Notes under the pieces: generated by a model | What the model was told of the DNA's origin: nothing | Databases searched by the model: none | The model's input: the letters and a program-made list of their open reading frames with translations, nothing else | Assembly (NCBI GenBank): GCA_000242935.3 | Contig: CP007053.1 | Coordinates: 7,177,001 to 7,241,000, forward strand | Source: Opitutaceae bacterium TAV5 | GTDB lineage: Bacteria; Verrucomicrobiota; Verrucomicrobiia; Opitutales; Opitutaceae | Length of the DNA stretch: 64,000 bases | Direction of reading: 5' to 3' | Position numbers and translations under genes: made by a program | Shown: in pieces, positions 1 through 8,170 of the stretch | Layout: each line of letters starts with the position of its first letter | How positions within the stretch are numbered: the stretch's first letter is position 1

Positions 1-234
1 CGGGGCGTTCTCCTTGTCATAGGCTTCCACAAGATCGGTGAGCAGCTGGGCGTAGTCATCCTGATCGGCATTGAGCTCGCCGGCGCAATAGGGGAGCACA
101 AGCATGTCCAGCACTTCCACGGTGTTGTCATAGGCAACCTTGTCGCGGATGGGGCGGGGCATGTGGAGCTTCACCAGCCCTTCGTAGGTGGTGGGGAGTT
201 TCTCGAAGCTGAGTTTGTTTCTGGTTTTTTTCAT
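1..234 (-). CDS. higA: HigA-type antitoxin, N-terminal part (cut by window edge)
   Basis: The first 78 codons of a small protein run off the left edge. The start ATG (234-232) overlaps the stop of the toxin gene in an ATGA arrangement, so the two are translationally coupled, as usual for higBA with the toxin first. The visible residues include an acidic helical stretch (VEVLDMLVLPYCAG, then LNADQDDYAQLLTDLVEAYD) like the N-terminal toxin-binding half of E. coli HigA-type antitoxins. The helix-turn-helix half would lie beyond the edge and cannot be seen. Expected role: neutralise HigB and repress the operon. The assignment rests on this N-terminal pattern and on the neighbour. Confidence 0.72.
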   Translation of the reverse strand, partial: MKKTRNKLSFEKLPTTYEGLVKLHMPRPIRDKVAYDNTVEVLDMLVLPYCAGELNADQDDYAQLLTDLVEAYDKENAP

Positions 235-536
235 AATTCGTTTTTCCAGGAATTTTTGTCGTATTCAGCGTGAGTCAACAGACGCAGGATGAATGCCTGG
301 GCACGATTGTAGTGGATGGCGGTGACAAGGCGGTAGTGGTTGCCGAGGTTGAAGACGGTGACGGTTTTCCTGCTTTTGACGGCAACCTGATCGGCATGGG
401 GGAACAGCTTCCGCAGGCTGACCAAATCGGTAAATGTGTTCCGGGTTATGTTCCGTTTCCATTGCTTGACAGCGGGGATGCAAGTCGGATGCCGGGCAGC
501 GAGTTCCTGCAATCGGTTGTTTTTGATGATGCGCAC
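231..536 (-). CDS. higB: HigB-type mRNA interferase toxin
   Basis: A 101-residue RelE-fold toxin expected to cleave ribosome-bound mRNA. The family pattern is clear: an N-terminal ARHP segment, a central FPHADQVAV stretch, then TVFNLGNHYRLVTAIHYNRAQ and the C-terminal LTHAEYDKNSWK block typical of HigB. I chose the GTG start at 536 (VRIIKNNRLQEL) because HigB proteins are 90-105 residues and the upstream extension to 692 has no family likeness. The gene ends in an ATGA overlap with higA. A perfect 9-bp-arm palindrome lies 17 bases upstream of the start and is a likely autoregulatory site. Confidence 0.88.
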   Translation of the reverse strand: MRIIKNNRLQELAARHPTCIPAVKQWKRNITRNTFTDLVSLRKLFPHADQVAVKSRKTVTVFNLGNHYRLVTAIHYNRAQAFILRLLTHAEYDKNSWKNEL

Positions 537-552
537 GGTTGAGGCGGGAAGA

Positions 553-573
553 ATGTTGCCATTTTGGCAACAT
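553..573. promoter_or_regulatory. Palindrome upstream of higB, probable HigA/HigBA operator
   Basis: Arms atgttgcca (553-561) and tggcaacat (565-573) are perfect inverted repeats around a TTT spacer. The site ends 17 bases upstream of the higB GTG, where an autorepressor would cover the promoter. HigA proteins bind short palindromes at this position in known systems. Binding here is inferred. Confidence 0.6.
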
Positions 574-706
574 CGGCAAGCGGAATTTCGAAAAAAAAGA
601 AAAACAGATCGCGAATCCATGCCGGATTTCGGCCGGAGAAAAACACCCCCGGCACCACGGCATGTTCCCGATCGAGGAGATACTACAGACAACAGGGTAT
701 ATCAGA

Positions 707-1720
707 TCAGGCCATGACGAGCGCCTGTTCGCGACAAATGACGTGACCGAGCGGTGCGCCGCTCAGGTAACGCTGAAACTCCTCGACCATGGCGCGGCCC
801 ATGCGGCGGCATTCCGGCCCCATGCTGCCGGCGATGTGCGGCGTGAGCATGACATTGGGCAAATCATGGAGCGGCGAACCGGGCTCGGGAGGAATCGGCC
901 AGGTGACATCGAGCAGGGCCCACAAATCGGGACGCTCCCGCAGGACGGCGATCAGGCCGCTTTCGTCGATGATCGCGCCGCGGGCGGTGTTGATGAAGGT
1001 CGCGCCCGGCTTCATGGAGGCGAAGTGTTTTTGTTGAATCAGCCCCTCGGTCTCCGGCAGCCAGGGCGTATGACAACTCACCACATCGGCCTGCCGGAAA
1101 ACGTCCTCCAGTGAACACAATTCCACATCGAGACGGGCGGCTTCGAGCGGGTCGATCAGCGGATCACAAGCGACTACGCGGACATGAAAATCCTGGAGCC
1201 GCCGCGCGACCATGCGGCCGATCGTGCCCAGTGAGATCAGGCCGATCGTGGAATCATACATGCCGGGCGATTCGCGGTCGGCAGACGGCGGGAAGGCGCG
1301 ACGCGCACGCGTCACGGCTGCGAGGTGCCAGACGCGTTTGGCGGAAAGGACAATCTGTGAAACGGCAAATTCGGCGACCGGCACGGCATTGGCCGCGCCG
1401 GCGCTGGAGACAATGATCCCGCGTTGCCAGAGCGCGTCGGTAACGAATCCCTTGACCGAACCGGCTCCGTAAAAAACGGCTTTCAGGGCGGGAAACGCCG
1501 CGAGGAATTCCTCATCCGCGCAGGGCATGCCCCATCCCGAGAAAATGACTTCGGCGCTTCGGCAGACATCAGGATGCTCGCGCCACGTTTGGGCGGTGAG
1601 CAACGGAGGCGGTACAGCCGCCAGCCGGCTGATGTCGGCGCGTTCTTCCTCGCCGTAAATGCGATCCATCGAAGCCGGATTCAGCAGGAAAACGGCGACG
1701 GGTCTTGATGGAGTGTTCAT
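707..1720 (-). CDS. D-isomer-specific 2-hydroxyacid dehydrogenase
   Basis: A 337-residue NAD(P)-dependent dehydrogenase of the D-2-hydroxyacid family (D-lactate, phosphoglycerate and glyoxylate reductase relatives). The Rossmann glycine motif GLISLGTIG is at about 160-168. The catalytic triad is visible as Arg247 in NTARGAI, Glu279 in PPEPGSPL and His295 in TPHIAGS. The substrate cannot be read from sequence. It lies 247 bases downstream of the GH115-like gene on the same strand, at the end of the polysaccharide cluster, so it may reduce or oxidise a sugar-acid product. The family call is firm; the pathway role is inferred. Confidence 0.88.
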   Translation of the reverse strand: MNTPSRPVAVFLLNPASMDRIYGEEERADISRLAAVPPPLLTAQTWREHPDVCRSAEVIFSGWGMPCADEEFLAAFPALKAVFYGAGSVKGFVTDALWQRGIIVSSAGAANAVPVAEFAVSQIVLSAKRVWHLAAVTRARRAFPPSADRESPGMYDSTIGLISLGTIGRMVARRLQDFHVRVVACDPLIDPLEAARLDVELCSLEDVFRQADVVSCHTPWLPETEGLIQQKHFASMKPGATFINTARGAIIDESGLIAVLRERPDLWALLDVTWPIPPEPGSPLHDLPNVMLTPHIAGSMGPECRRMGRAMVEEFQRYLSGAPLGHVICREQALVMA

Positions 1721-1967
1721 GGGTTTGCAGGTTACCGGGATGTCTTTGACAGCACGACAGTATCCGGGATGGTTTCTGTATTCAGTATTTCATGGGAGCC
1801 GGCGCTGCTGCGCTTTTCATGCTGCTCTCGTTCTCTCCGGGCAGACGCGGCTTCCGGATCGGCGCGAGAATCTCGCCCGTTTGCATGGGGATTTTCATAA
1901 TGTACCGGGCACACATTCCGAGTGTCGGACGGCCGGAGGCAGCCTCTACTTGTACAGGTGTTTTTTT

Positions 1968-4118
1968 TCATCTTTGCTTATTCTGTCTGACACGGGTTCG
2001 AATTGCACCCGTTGCATCGAGCAATTGGAGGAGGTTGTTGATGTTGAATTTTTCGTCGCTGTCGTGCCAGTGCGCGAACACACCGGTGTCGGTGGAGCAC
2101 AGCAATTCGCGGGCATCGGCGAGCGCGACGCGAGCGGCGGCGAGATGCGTGAGAACTTCCTCGTGCGCAGCGGCGGGCCGGGCGCAAGCCTCGGCGATTT
2201 CGTGGAGCATGAGGTTGAGCCGTTCCATCACTTGTGCGGGGATGCGCAGATTCTGGTCGAAAAACCAGCGGTTGCGCGCCGGAATTTCCGCGCGCAACCG
2301 CTCCGCCTCCCGGCCGACCGCGGCAAACGCGGCTCCGGACTGCGCCGTGCCACGCAGGATGGCGCCGATCTGGCCGTGGTCGCCAGGCTCGGACTCGACG
2401 CGGAAATAACCGACGCTGCCGGTATCGGGGTTATCGAGCGGATGGCCATCGAGCGGATTCGCCGTGCGGGTGTCCCCCTGCAGCGCCTTGAGCAGCATCC
2501 CGGCGGCGCGGGCATAGCGCAGATCCTGAAAAATATACTGTCGATCGAAGCCCGGCAAGTCGGCCTTTTTCTGGAGCCAGAATGCGTAGTAATAATCGTG
2601 ATACAGGCGAGCGATCTCCGGAGCACGGACAGCGTCGAAGTAGCGTGCGCTGAAATCCGTGAGAAAAGCGGAAGGATCGAAGAAATCAAAACGCCACATC
2701 ATCGCGGCGTTGGCCGAGAGTTCGGTGACGTGCTCGCGGATGTTGCCGGCGTTGACAACCGTGAAGGCGAGCGGACGAGCGTTGAGCGAATCGAGCACGC
2801 GGTAGTTGGCCGCCATCTTCCATGGCCCTTCCGCCGCGACGAGGTGCGAGCCGGTGGACGTGAACTGGAAGTTGAAATAATACCCGACCAACAGATCTGG
2901 CGGCGCCTTGAAGCCGCGCACATCGGCGGCAGGAAAATGGTCGCGGCGGGCGGCGACGAAATTCCAGATCAAGGTCGGCTCGGCGGGTGGCCGCAACAAC
3001 CCGGCTGCGAAAAGATCGGCGCTTTCATTGTAGAACGTCGTCCGCATCAACGGGGCGGGATTGCCAGTGACTTCCTTCACGATGGCGACCTGCCTTGCCA
3101 GCATCTGTTCGATCATGCGGGCGCGGGCGGGCATGTCGGGCGGTGCATCCGGAAATGTCTGCCAGAACGGGATGTCCCCGCCGCCTCGAAACGTAATCGT
3201 CCAGACGCATTCGAAGCCTGTGCGCACTGCGGTCTCGACGTGGTAACGCCAGTATTCACAGAGCGGCTCGGGATGCCGCACACTGAGTTTCGGGATGTCG
3301 CCGCCGCGGCCCATCCTGGTCCAAAACCGGTTCCAGTATTCCAGGCGGCGGCCAAGCCGCGCTCCGAGCGGCGAGTGGTGATGCGTGGTGATCACCAGCC
3401 CGTGTTTGTGCGCGGCGAGCGCCTCGCTGTCTGGCTCGTAAGGGGGCGAGGATTTGCCAAGATTGGCCACCGTCTCAACTTCGTAGGTGTTGTATTTGAG
3501 CCGGAGAATCGTCTCGAACATGGCCTCGGCGTTTGCCCCTCCATTGGCTTGTTTCCACGGTGAAAGGAAATCCTGGTCGTTGTTGAACCATGCGCGCCAG
3601 CGCACGCAGGGGGCCGGGTGCAGGTGCTCGAATCCGTCGGGCAGCGAAAGGCCCGCTTTCGGCTGCGGCTGCCAGTTGCTCCAATGCCAGAGAGGCGGCA
3701 CGCCGAGGCATTCCTCGGTAAACGCATAAATCGCGTAAAGAAGCCCGCGCACACCACCACCTTCAAGCACGAGCCGGGGACCGTCGCCGGTCTGGACCAG
3801 ACGCATGCCGTGAGCTTCGGGCGCGGAGAGCCGCGGATCGCGCCTCAAGTCGCCGGACGGCTCGGGTGCGGCGAGAATCACAAGGGCGGGTTTGCCCGCG
3901 ATTTCTTTCGCGTCGGTAACCAGGGGGGACGCGCGTCCAAGCACTTTTTTCAGATCACGGATGAGGTGTTCGAGCGCGGTTTGCTCCGCGACGCCGGGTG
4001 CTCCGACAATGAGCACGGGCACGCCGGGCGCGAACTCGACATCGGCGCGGGTGACCGCGCCGCCAAGCGTAACGGCGCCGAATGCCAGAACCGGAACGCA
4101 GCGAAATAAAAAGCTCAT
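1968..4118 (-). CDS. Secreted GH115-like protein (alpha-glucuronidase-type)
   Basis: A 716-residue protein with an N-terminal signal peptide (cleavage near TRADV, residues 25-26). The N-terminal domain has the GH67/GH115-type segment GLLYAIYAFTEECLGVPPLW, followed by a barrel domain with RWRAWFNNDQDFLSPW, ILRLKYNTYEVE, and HGLVITTHHHSPLG. GH115 enzymes remove (4-O-methyl)glucuronic acid from xylan. Its start overlaps the stop of the upstream fragment (4115-4342) in ATGA form, so it belongs to the operon with the beta-helix gene at 4363. A second, shorter-range relative without a signal peptide is at 18169. Family membership is likely; substrate is inferred and active-site residues were not assigned. 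Confidence 0.68.
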   Translation of the reverse strand: MSFLFRCVPVLAFGAVTLGGAVTRADVEFAPGVPVLIVGAPGVAEQTALEHLIRDLKKVLGRASPLVTDAKEIAGKPALVILAAPEPSGDLRRDPRLSAPEAHGMRLVQTGDGPRLVLEGGGVRGLLYAIYAFTEECLGVPPLWHWSNWQPQPKAGLSLPDGFEHLHPAPCVRWRAWFNNDQDFLSPWKQANGGANAEAMFETILRLKYNTYEVETVANLGKSSPPYEPDSEALAAHKHGLVITTHHHSPLGARLGRRLEYWNRFWTRMGRGGDIPKLSVRHPEPLCEYWRYHVETAVRTGFECVWTITFRGGGDIPFWQTFPDAPPDMPARARMIEQMLARQVAIVKEVTGNPAPLMRTTFYNESADLFAAGLLRPPAEPTLIWNFVAARRDHFPAADVRGFKAPPDLLVGYYFNFQFTSTGSHLVAAEGPWKMAANYRVLDSLNARPLAFTVVNAGNIREHVTELSANAAMMWRFDFFDPSAFLTDFSARYFDAVRAPEIARLYHDYYYAFWLQKKADLPGFDRQYIFQDLRYARAAGMLLKALQGDTRTANPLDGHPLDNPDTGSVGYFRVESEPGDHGQIGAILRGTAQSGAAFAAVGREAERLRAEIPARNRWFFDQNLRIPAQVMERLNLMLHEIAEACARPAAAHEEVLTHLAAARVALADARELLCSTDTGVFAHWHDSDEKFNINNLLQLLDATGAIRTRVRQNKQR

Positions 4119-4342
4119 CGGGATGCGGCAGTATCAAGGTTGAGGAGTGTGAGCATCGCCCTAGCATAAGCCACCCCGAGCAGGCGCACGAGCGCGGACT
4201 CGCTGCCGTAGTGCGCGAGGGCGTTGAGCTTGTCGCGAAGTTTTCCGCCAGATTCCGGGGCGAGCATGTCAACACCCGCAGTGTGCGGCATGCGCGCGGG
4301 TCGCACAAGGGCGACCATTGAGAGCAGCCGACTGTGTATCAT
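4115..4342 (-). pseudogene. Truncated ORF between beta-helix gene and GH115-like gene
   Basis: A 75-codon frame starting 20 bases after the upstream beta-helix gene and ending in ATGA overlap with the GH115-like gene. Its first dozen residues (MIHSRLLSMVALV) resemble the first residues of the ORF at 8150, which sits at the same spacing after the second beta-helix copy (MILHRLLSLAALV). After that the two diverge completely. The C-terminal half (KLRDKLNALAHYGSES) looks like a genuine protein end but I do not recognise it. The simplest reading is a gene whose middle was deleted, leaving a signal-peptide start joined to a C-terminus; it may still serve for translational coupling. Confidence 0.5.
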
Positions 4343-4362
4343 GAAAACAGAGTCTCAGACAT

Positions 4363-5970
4363 TCAGTCTGCGCCGAGCCGCTCGGCCAGTTGTGCCCGGT
4401 ACAGGCTCGCCGGCTGCACGTGGGCATCGGGCGATTCGACAACGCCGCGGGGCCGGTCCGGGTAGCGGCCGTCAGAATACTTGCCGATGCTGCCGATGGC
4501 GTAATTCTGCGCCGTGGGCGGTTGTTGTACGACGATGTTCCCGGCGACCTCGCAGTTCCAGAACACCTGCTGCGCGCCGGCCCAGCCATGCCCCGTGCCG
4601 TAATCCCCGCGATCCTGCACGATCAGGTCCTTCGATTCCCGGATGTTGTCGTAAAGCGTGCCGATGGCGAACCGCTCGTGCGGGCCGGAATCCGTGTGAG
4701 AAAGCTCGGCGGCACAATCGAGAAACACGTTGGGGCCGCGCGTCCGGTAGCTCGTGGCGAAGGCATGACGGGCGTTGCGCGTACGACAGTTTTCCACGAG
4801 CCCGTACTGGCCACGGTGGTTAAAGCCATAGCGATAGCCTCCCTTGATCGGACCGACAGGATCGAGCAACGCGCTGTCCCTGATCGTCGTAAAAATAGCG
4901 GTGCGGTCGGCGGCAAAACCCATATTAAAATGCAGGGCGACGACGTCGCGCACCCAGGCGTTTTCCGCCGCCGTCAGGCTGATGCCCAGCGTAGCGTGCT
5001 CGGTATCCTTTTTTTCCTGACCTTTTTCGTATTCGGAAACCAGGCGCAGGGATTCGACGCCGCATTCGGCGGCGCGGCGTGACTCGGCACGGTAAAGAAA
5101 GCCGCCTCCGTATTGTTCGTCGATCGCGATCATGACCGGAGCGTCGAGCGTCACGCGGCGTGTAGCGGCATCGATGGCGGTGACAAAACGCTCGATCGCG
5201 AACGTGTATTCCTCGGGTTTCCACTGGTGGAGTTTGCGGCCCGGGCCCGGATTGGTGAGCACGATGCGATCCATACCCATGGCGGCGATCCATTCGGGAG
5301 TGCCGGGACGGAGTACCACCACACGATCGCCGATGGAGAGTTTTTCGGTGTGTTCGAGGGTGAGGGCTTTCGCGCTCCACGGCACGTAAGCGTCGGTCAC
5401 GCGGCGACGCGTGCCCTCGATCTCCGCCGAGCCGATATGCGCGGGCGTCGTGCCGATGGCGCCAGCGGGTTTGCCGAGGCTGAGGTCGCCCACGGTAACA
5501 AGTATGCGGCGTTTTGTCCCCGTGGCGATGATGACGGTGGCGTCGGTTTCGCCGGAACCTTCGCCGCGCAGGACAACCCCGCCCGGGACGTGCAGCGAAT
5601 CCGCCACGCGATAGACACCGCGCCCGAGCAGGAGCGCGCCGCGATGCCCGTCGGCGTTGGCAGGCAGCGCGGCGACGGCATCGAGCGCGGCCTGGATGCG
5701 CTCACCGTCGTCGGGCGGCGTGCTGCCGCTTTCGGCGACAACCGGTTCGAGGGTTTGGACGACAGCCACGTCCGGCAGCGCCACGCCTCCGCCATGATAA
5801 CCGGCCCGGGAAAAATCGGGGATCGTATTGCCCTGCTCGTCCGCCCGATAGACGAGCCGATGCGTCGATGAACCGACCGTGACCGAGGGGGATTCGGCGG
5901 CGAAGGCGCCGGCCAGCACGGCCAGCAAGCCAAGCAACAACGGAAGGAGTGAGAAGGCAGGATGTTTCAT
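4363..5970 (-). CDS. Secreted right-handed beta-helix protein, copy 1
   Basis: A 535-residue protein with a signal peptide (hydrophobic LLPLLLGLLAVLAGAF, then AES). The opening DEQGNTIPDFSRAGYHGG and the PPDDGERIQAALDAVAALP segment are typical of pectate-lyase-superfamily (Pectate_lyase_3-like) N-termini. Later asparagine- and aromatic-rich repeats (VENCRTRNARHAFATS, VFLDCAAELSHTDSG) fit a parallel beta-helix. It probably cleaves or binds an acidic or plant polysaccharide outside the cytoplasm; the catalytic residues are not identified. It is almost identical in length and sequence to the protein at 8171-9778, so the two arose by recent duplication. It heads a same-strand group with the fragment and the GH115-like gene. 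Confidence 0.78.
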   Translation of the reverse strand: MKHPAFSLLPLLLGLLAVLAGAFAAESPSVTVGSSTHRLVYRADEQGNTIPDFSRAGYHGGGVALPDVAVVQTLEPVVAESGSTPPDDGERIQAALDAVAALPANADGHRGALLLGRGVYRVADSLHVPGGVVLRGEGSGETDATVIIATGTKRRILVTVGDLSLGKPAGAIGTTPAHIGSAEIEGTRRRVTDAYVPWSAKALTLEHTEKLSIGDRVVVLRPGTPEWIAAMGMDRIVLTNPGPGRKLHQWKPEEYTFAIERFVTAIDAATRRVTLDAPVMIAIDEQYGGGFLYRAESRRAAECGVESLRLVSEYEKGQEKKDTEHATLGISLTAAENAWVRDVVALHFNMGFAADRTAIFTTIRDSALLDPVGPIKGGYRYGFNHRGQYGLVENCRTRNARHAFATSYRTRGPNVFLDCAAELSHTDSGPHERFAIGTLYDNIRESKDLIVQDRGDYGTGHGWAGAQQVFWNCEVAGNIVVQQPPTAQNYAIGSIGKYSDGRYPDRPRGVVESPDAHVQPASLYRAQLAERLGAD

Positions 5971-6079
5971 GGGAAAATGGTAGTGGCGTTGCCGGGAAGG
6001 TCAGGGCCGGGAGCGGCGACGCTCCCTGCGTCACCCTCGGGCCCGCGTCCCGGATACAGGCGAGTGAACGCAGCCGGTG

Positions 6080-6916
6080 TCAGCGTTGCCGACGGCGCCC
6101 ACAGGCGACGGCCAGCAAAAAACTTCCCAGTCCGCCGAGCAGGGCGACCGTCGCAGGCTCGGGGATGGCGGTGACCTCCAACGTCAGCCGATTGATCGTC
6201 AGGGTAGTTGAGTCAGCACTGGATACCTTGCTAAAATTCACGCCAATCGTGTCGAAGGAGGTGTAGTTGTAAACGGAATCCGTCCACACGACAGATTCGC
6301 CTCCGAATGAATAAGTGATTCTGACTTCGGTGGCGCTGATGCGCGCAATTTCCAAGAAGCCGCTGTAGGAAGCGTTCAGAGTGACTTTGGTCGAAGCACT
6401 GGAATCCAGCACCACACCGGGGACACTGCTGGCGCCTCCACCCAGGAGATAGGATGTGGAACTGCCGTCTGTTCTTGCGCGAAGGGCTGTGCCGGTCTCA
6501 CCGGTGGCTCCCGGATTGGTCGTGATGAAATACCCCGTGTAGTCGTCGGCTCCTGCTGCACTGGAGAAATTTCCGCTTACACGCGTTGCCTCGCCGGAGT
6601 TGAACAGGCCCATGCGCAACGAAGAGGCCCGGTTGTTGACGGCACCTGTAATCGTGTAATCAAACGAAAGCGTGAGTTTTTCACCGATATCGAGCGTGAC
6701 CGGCGAGCTTTGGTTGGCGAAGTAGGCGAGCGCCTCGGTGTTTTCGGTATTGGGGCGATAAACAATCTGTGTGCTGGTCTTGCTCCATGTGGTGATATTT
6801 GTGCTGCTCCGATACCAGGAACGGCCCAGCAGGTCGATTTCGACCGGTGTTGCCCAAACGGACGTGGCGCAGGTCAGGAGCCCTGTGAGCAGAAGAAGGA
6901 TACTATGTGTTTGCAT
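6080..6916 (-). CDS. PEP-CTERM sorted exported protein
   Basis: A 278-residue protein with a signal peptide (MQTHSILLLLTGLLTC, cleavage near VWATP) and a classical C-terminal sorting tag: IPEPATVALLGGL, a hydrophobic helix, then RRRQR. The middle is a Ser/Thr/Gly-rich beta-sandwich-like region (LTLSFDYTITGAV, GFLEIARI). An exosortase would recognise the PEP motif and remove the tag; no exosortase gene is in this window. The ligand is unknown. It sits between two beta-helix genes and a pseudopilin gene, all on the same strand, so it is probably a cell-surface component of the same polysaccharide system. Confidence 0.85.
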   Translation of the reverse strand: MQTHSILLLLTGLLTCATSVWATPVEIDLLGRSWYRSSTNITTWSKTSTQIVYRPNTENTEALAYFANQSSPVTLDIGEKLTLSFDYTITGAVNNRASSLRMGLFNSGEATRVSGNFSSAAGADDYTGYFITTNPGATGETGTALRARTDGSSTSYLLGGGASSVPGVVLDSSASTKVTLNASYSGFLEIARISATEVRITYSFGGESVVWTDSVYNYTSFDTIGVNFSKVSSADSTTLTINRLTLEVTAIPEPATVALLGGLGSFLLAVACGRRRQR

Positions 6917-7019
6917 GGCAGGTTGTTTTTGTTCTGTGCGGGTTGTGGTTGTGCGGATTTGCGATGTTTGTGCGGGAAATACGGGTCGGGAAGAGCCCGG
7001 GGGCGGAGGGGAGGCGTTG

Positions 7020-7775
7020 TCAGGGTGCCTTGTCGGAATCGGCCTTGCTGACGCGGCCGACGTGCCAGTCGAAATAGAGCTGGTTGCGGTGATCGCCGTG
7101 GACGGGTTCCTTCGGGAGCTTGCCGGAATAGGAGGAGGTGTTCATCGCATCCACATCCCGCAAGGCCCACGTCCGGGAGGCAGGGTTTTCCGAAACAACC
7201 TCCGCCCAAGTGAGCGGTGTGCTGTTCTCGTCGTTGGCGTTCCCCCACGGGTTCTTGCTGCTGTAGCGGGCTGATTTTACCCCCGAGGTGAGCAAGTAGA
7301 CGGGCGGCCCATCCTTGGTTTTCCAGTCAACGACGGGGACGTTGCGACGCCAGCCAAGGCAGACGTACTCGTCCGGCAAATACCGGTCATTATAAGTCGT
7401 TTTGAGCGAGAGGTAGGGGGCAATGAAGCTGAACAGGTGTTTGTTTTGAGGCTCACCATTGTTGGTGCGTGTCTGGGGCAAAACGTGCCCGTACAGCGGC
7501 CCCGGCAGCTTTCCGTCACGCCTGTCGTTCACGTACATCTGGATGCCCAGGCCATACTGTCTCAGCGCCGACACGCATTGCACATTGGCCGCCGACTGGC
7601 GAACCTTCGACACCACGGGCACCAGAATCGCGGCGAGGATGCCGATGATCACGATCACAGTAAGGAGCTCGATCAGGGTGAAACCTTGCCGAGTCTCGCT
7701 GGCGAGGAGGATTCCTCGCGGCAAGCGCGAACGCATGACGGTCGTTTTTTTTGGGTAGGGAAATACGGGGTTCAT
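7020..7775 (-). CDS. Type II secretion pseudopilin-like protein (prepilin leader)
   Basis: About 251 residues. A basic leader ends in ETRQG followed by the prepilin methylation/cleavage motif FTLIELLTVIVIIGILAAIL, which forms the hydrophobic N-terminal helix. The globular part is much larger than a GspG pilin and ends with the HGDHRNQLYFDWHVGRV pattern of the big-domain pseudopilins abundant in Verrucomicrobiota and Planctomycetota. Start is uncertain: ATGs at 7814, 7775 and 7736 are in frame with no good ribosome site; I use 7775. Position between a PEP-CTERM gene and a beta-helix gene suggests a role in surface display or secretion of the degradation machinery, but this is inference. Confidence 0.8.
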   Translation of the reverse strand: MNPVFPYPKKTTVMRSRLPRGILLASETRQGFTLIELLTVIVIIGILAAILVPVVSKVRQSAANVQCVSALRQYGLGIQMYVNDRRDGKLPGPLYGHVLPQTRTNNGEPQNKHLFSFIAPYLSLKTTYNDRYLPDEYVCLGWRRNVPVVDWKTKDGPPVYLLTSGVKSARYSSKNPWGNANDENSTPLTWAEVVSENPASRTWALRDVDAMNTSSYSGKLPKEPVHGDHRNQLYFDWHVGRVSKADSDKAP

Positions 7776-7822
7776 CGTGAGAAGGAAGAAAGTTCGGCGG
7801 AGGCAAGGTATCAAGCGACTCG

Positions 7823-7842
7823 TTGCGCAATTGGTTGCGCAA
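7823..7842. repeat. Short palindromic repeat GCGCAATTGGTTGCGC
   Basis: The sequence ttgcgcaa/ttgg/ttgcgcaa-like palindrome in the gap before the pseudopilin gene recurs at 30164-30180 in another repeat-rich gap. The copies share gcgcaattggttgcgca exactly. It is likely one module of the interspersed palindromic repeats in this genome. Confidence 0.55.
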
Positions 7843-7867
7843 GCTCCGGGAGGGGGGAGGGAGGACC

Positions 7868-7961
7868 GGAGCGGCGGCGTCTCGCCGCCGGACGTGCATC
7901 AGCGCGCCTTCCTGTCCTGCGGGGCTGCCGCCCCGTCCGGCGGCGGGGACGCCGCCGCTCC
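7868..7961. repeat. Inverted repeat of the GGAGCGGCGGC family
   Basis: Left arm ggagcggcggcgtctcgccg... (7868-7892) pairs with tccggcggcg...gccgccgctcc (7936-7961), about 25 bp per arm with one or two differences. Each arm is itself internally palindromic. It lies over the 3' end of the truncated ORF at 7899-8150 and probably supplied that ORF's Ala/Pro-rich tail and stop. Related arms occur at 16794, 36578 and 54841. Confidence 0.65.
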
Positions 7962-8150
7962 GCCAGGCCGGAACATGATCGTGCTCTCATAAATGCCGTT
8001 GCGGGTGCGGGCGGTCATCCAGAGGGAACCGCCGCGACGCTCGACAAACTCCAGCGCGGGCACAGCCAAGTCTTCGATGGCTGCGGATGTGGCGGTTGTG
8101 ATCGTTGCCAGCACCAGTGCGGCCAATGAGAGCAGCCGGTGGAGAATCAT
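7899..8150 (-). pseudogene. Truncated secreted-protein ORF after beta-helix copy 2
   Basis: An 83-codon frame beginning 20 bases after the stop of the second beta-helix gene. It has a plausible signal peptide (MILHRLLSLAALVLATITT, then ATSAA) and about 40 residues of mature protein (LEFVERRGGSLWMTARTR) that look real but are not recognised. From about residue 68 on, the frame runs into a palindromic repeat and becomes Ala/Pro/Gly-rich. I read it as the 5' remnant of a gene that lost its body, perhaps in the same event that duplicated the beta-helix gene. It could alternatively be a small intact exported protein. Confidence 0.45.
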
Positions 8151-8170
8151 GAAAGCAGAGTCGCAGACAT

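Noticed and set aside
1659-3563. 634-residue plus-strand frame over the GH115-like gene
   Set aside because: It is antisense to a well-supported gene and reads as Arg/Glu-rich shadow sequence with no family motif.
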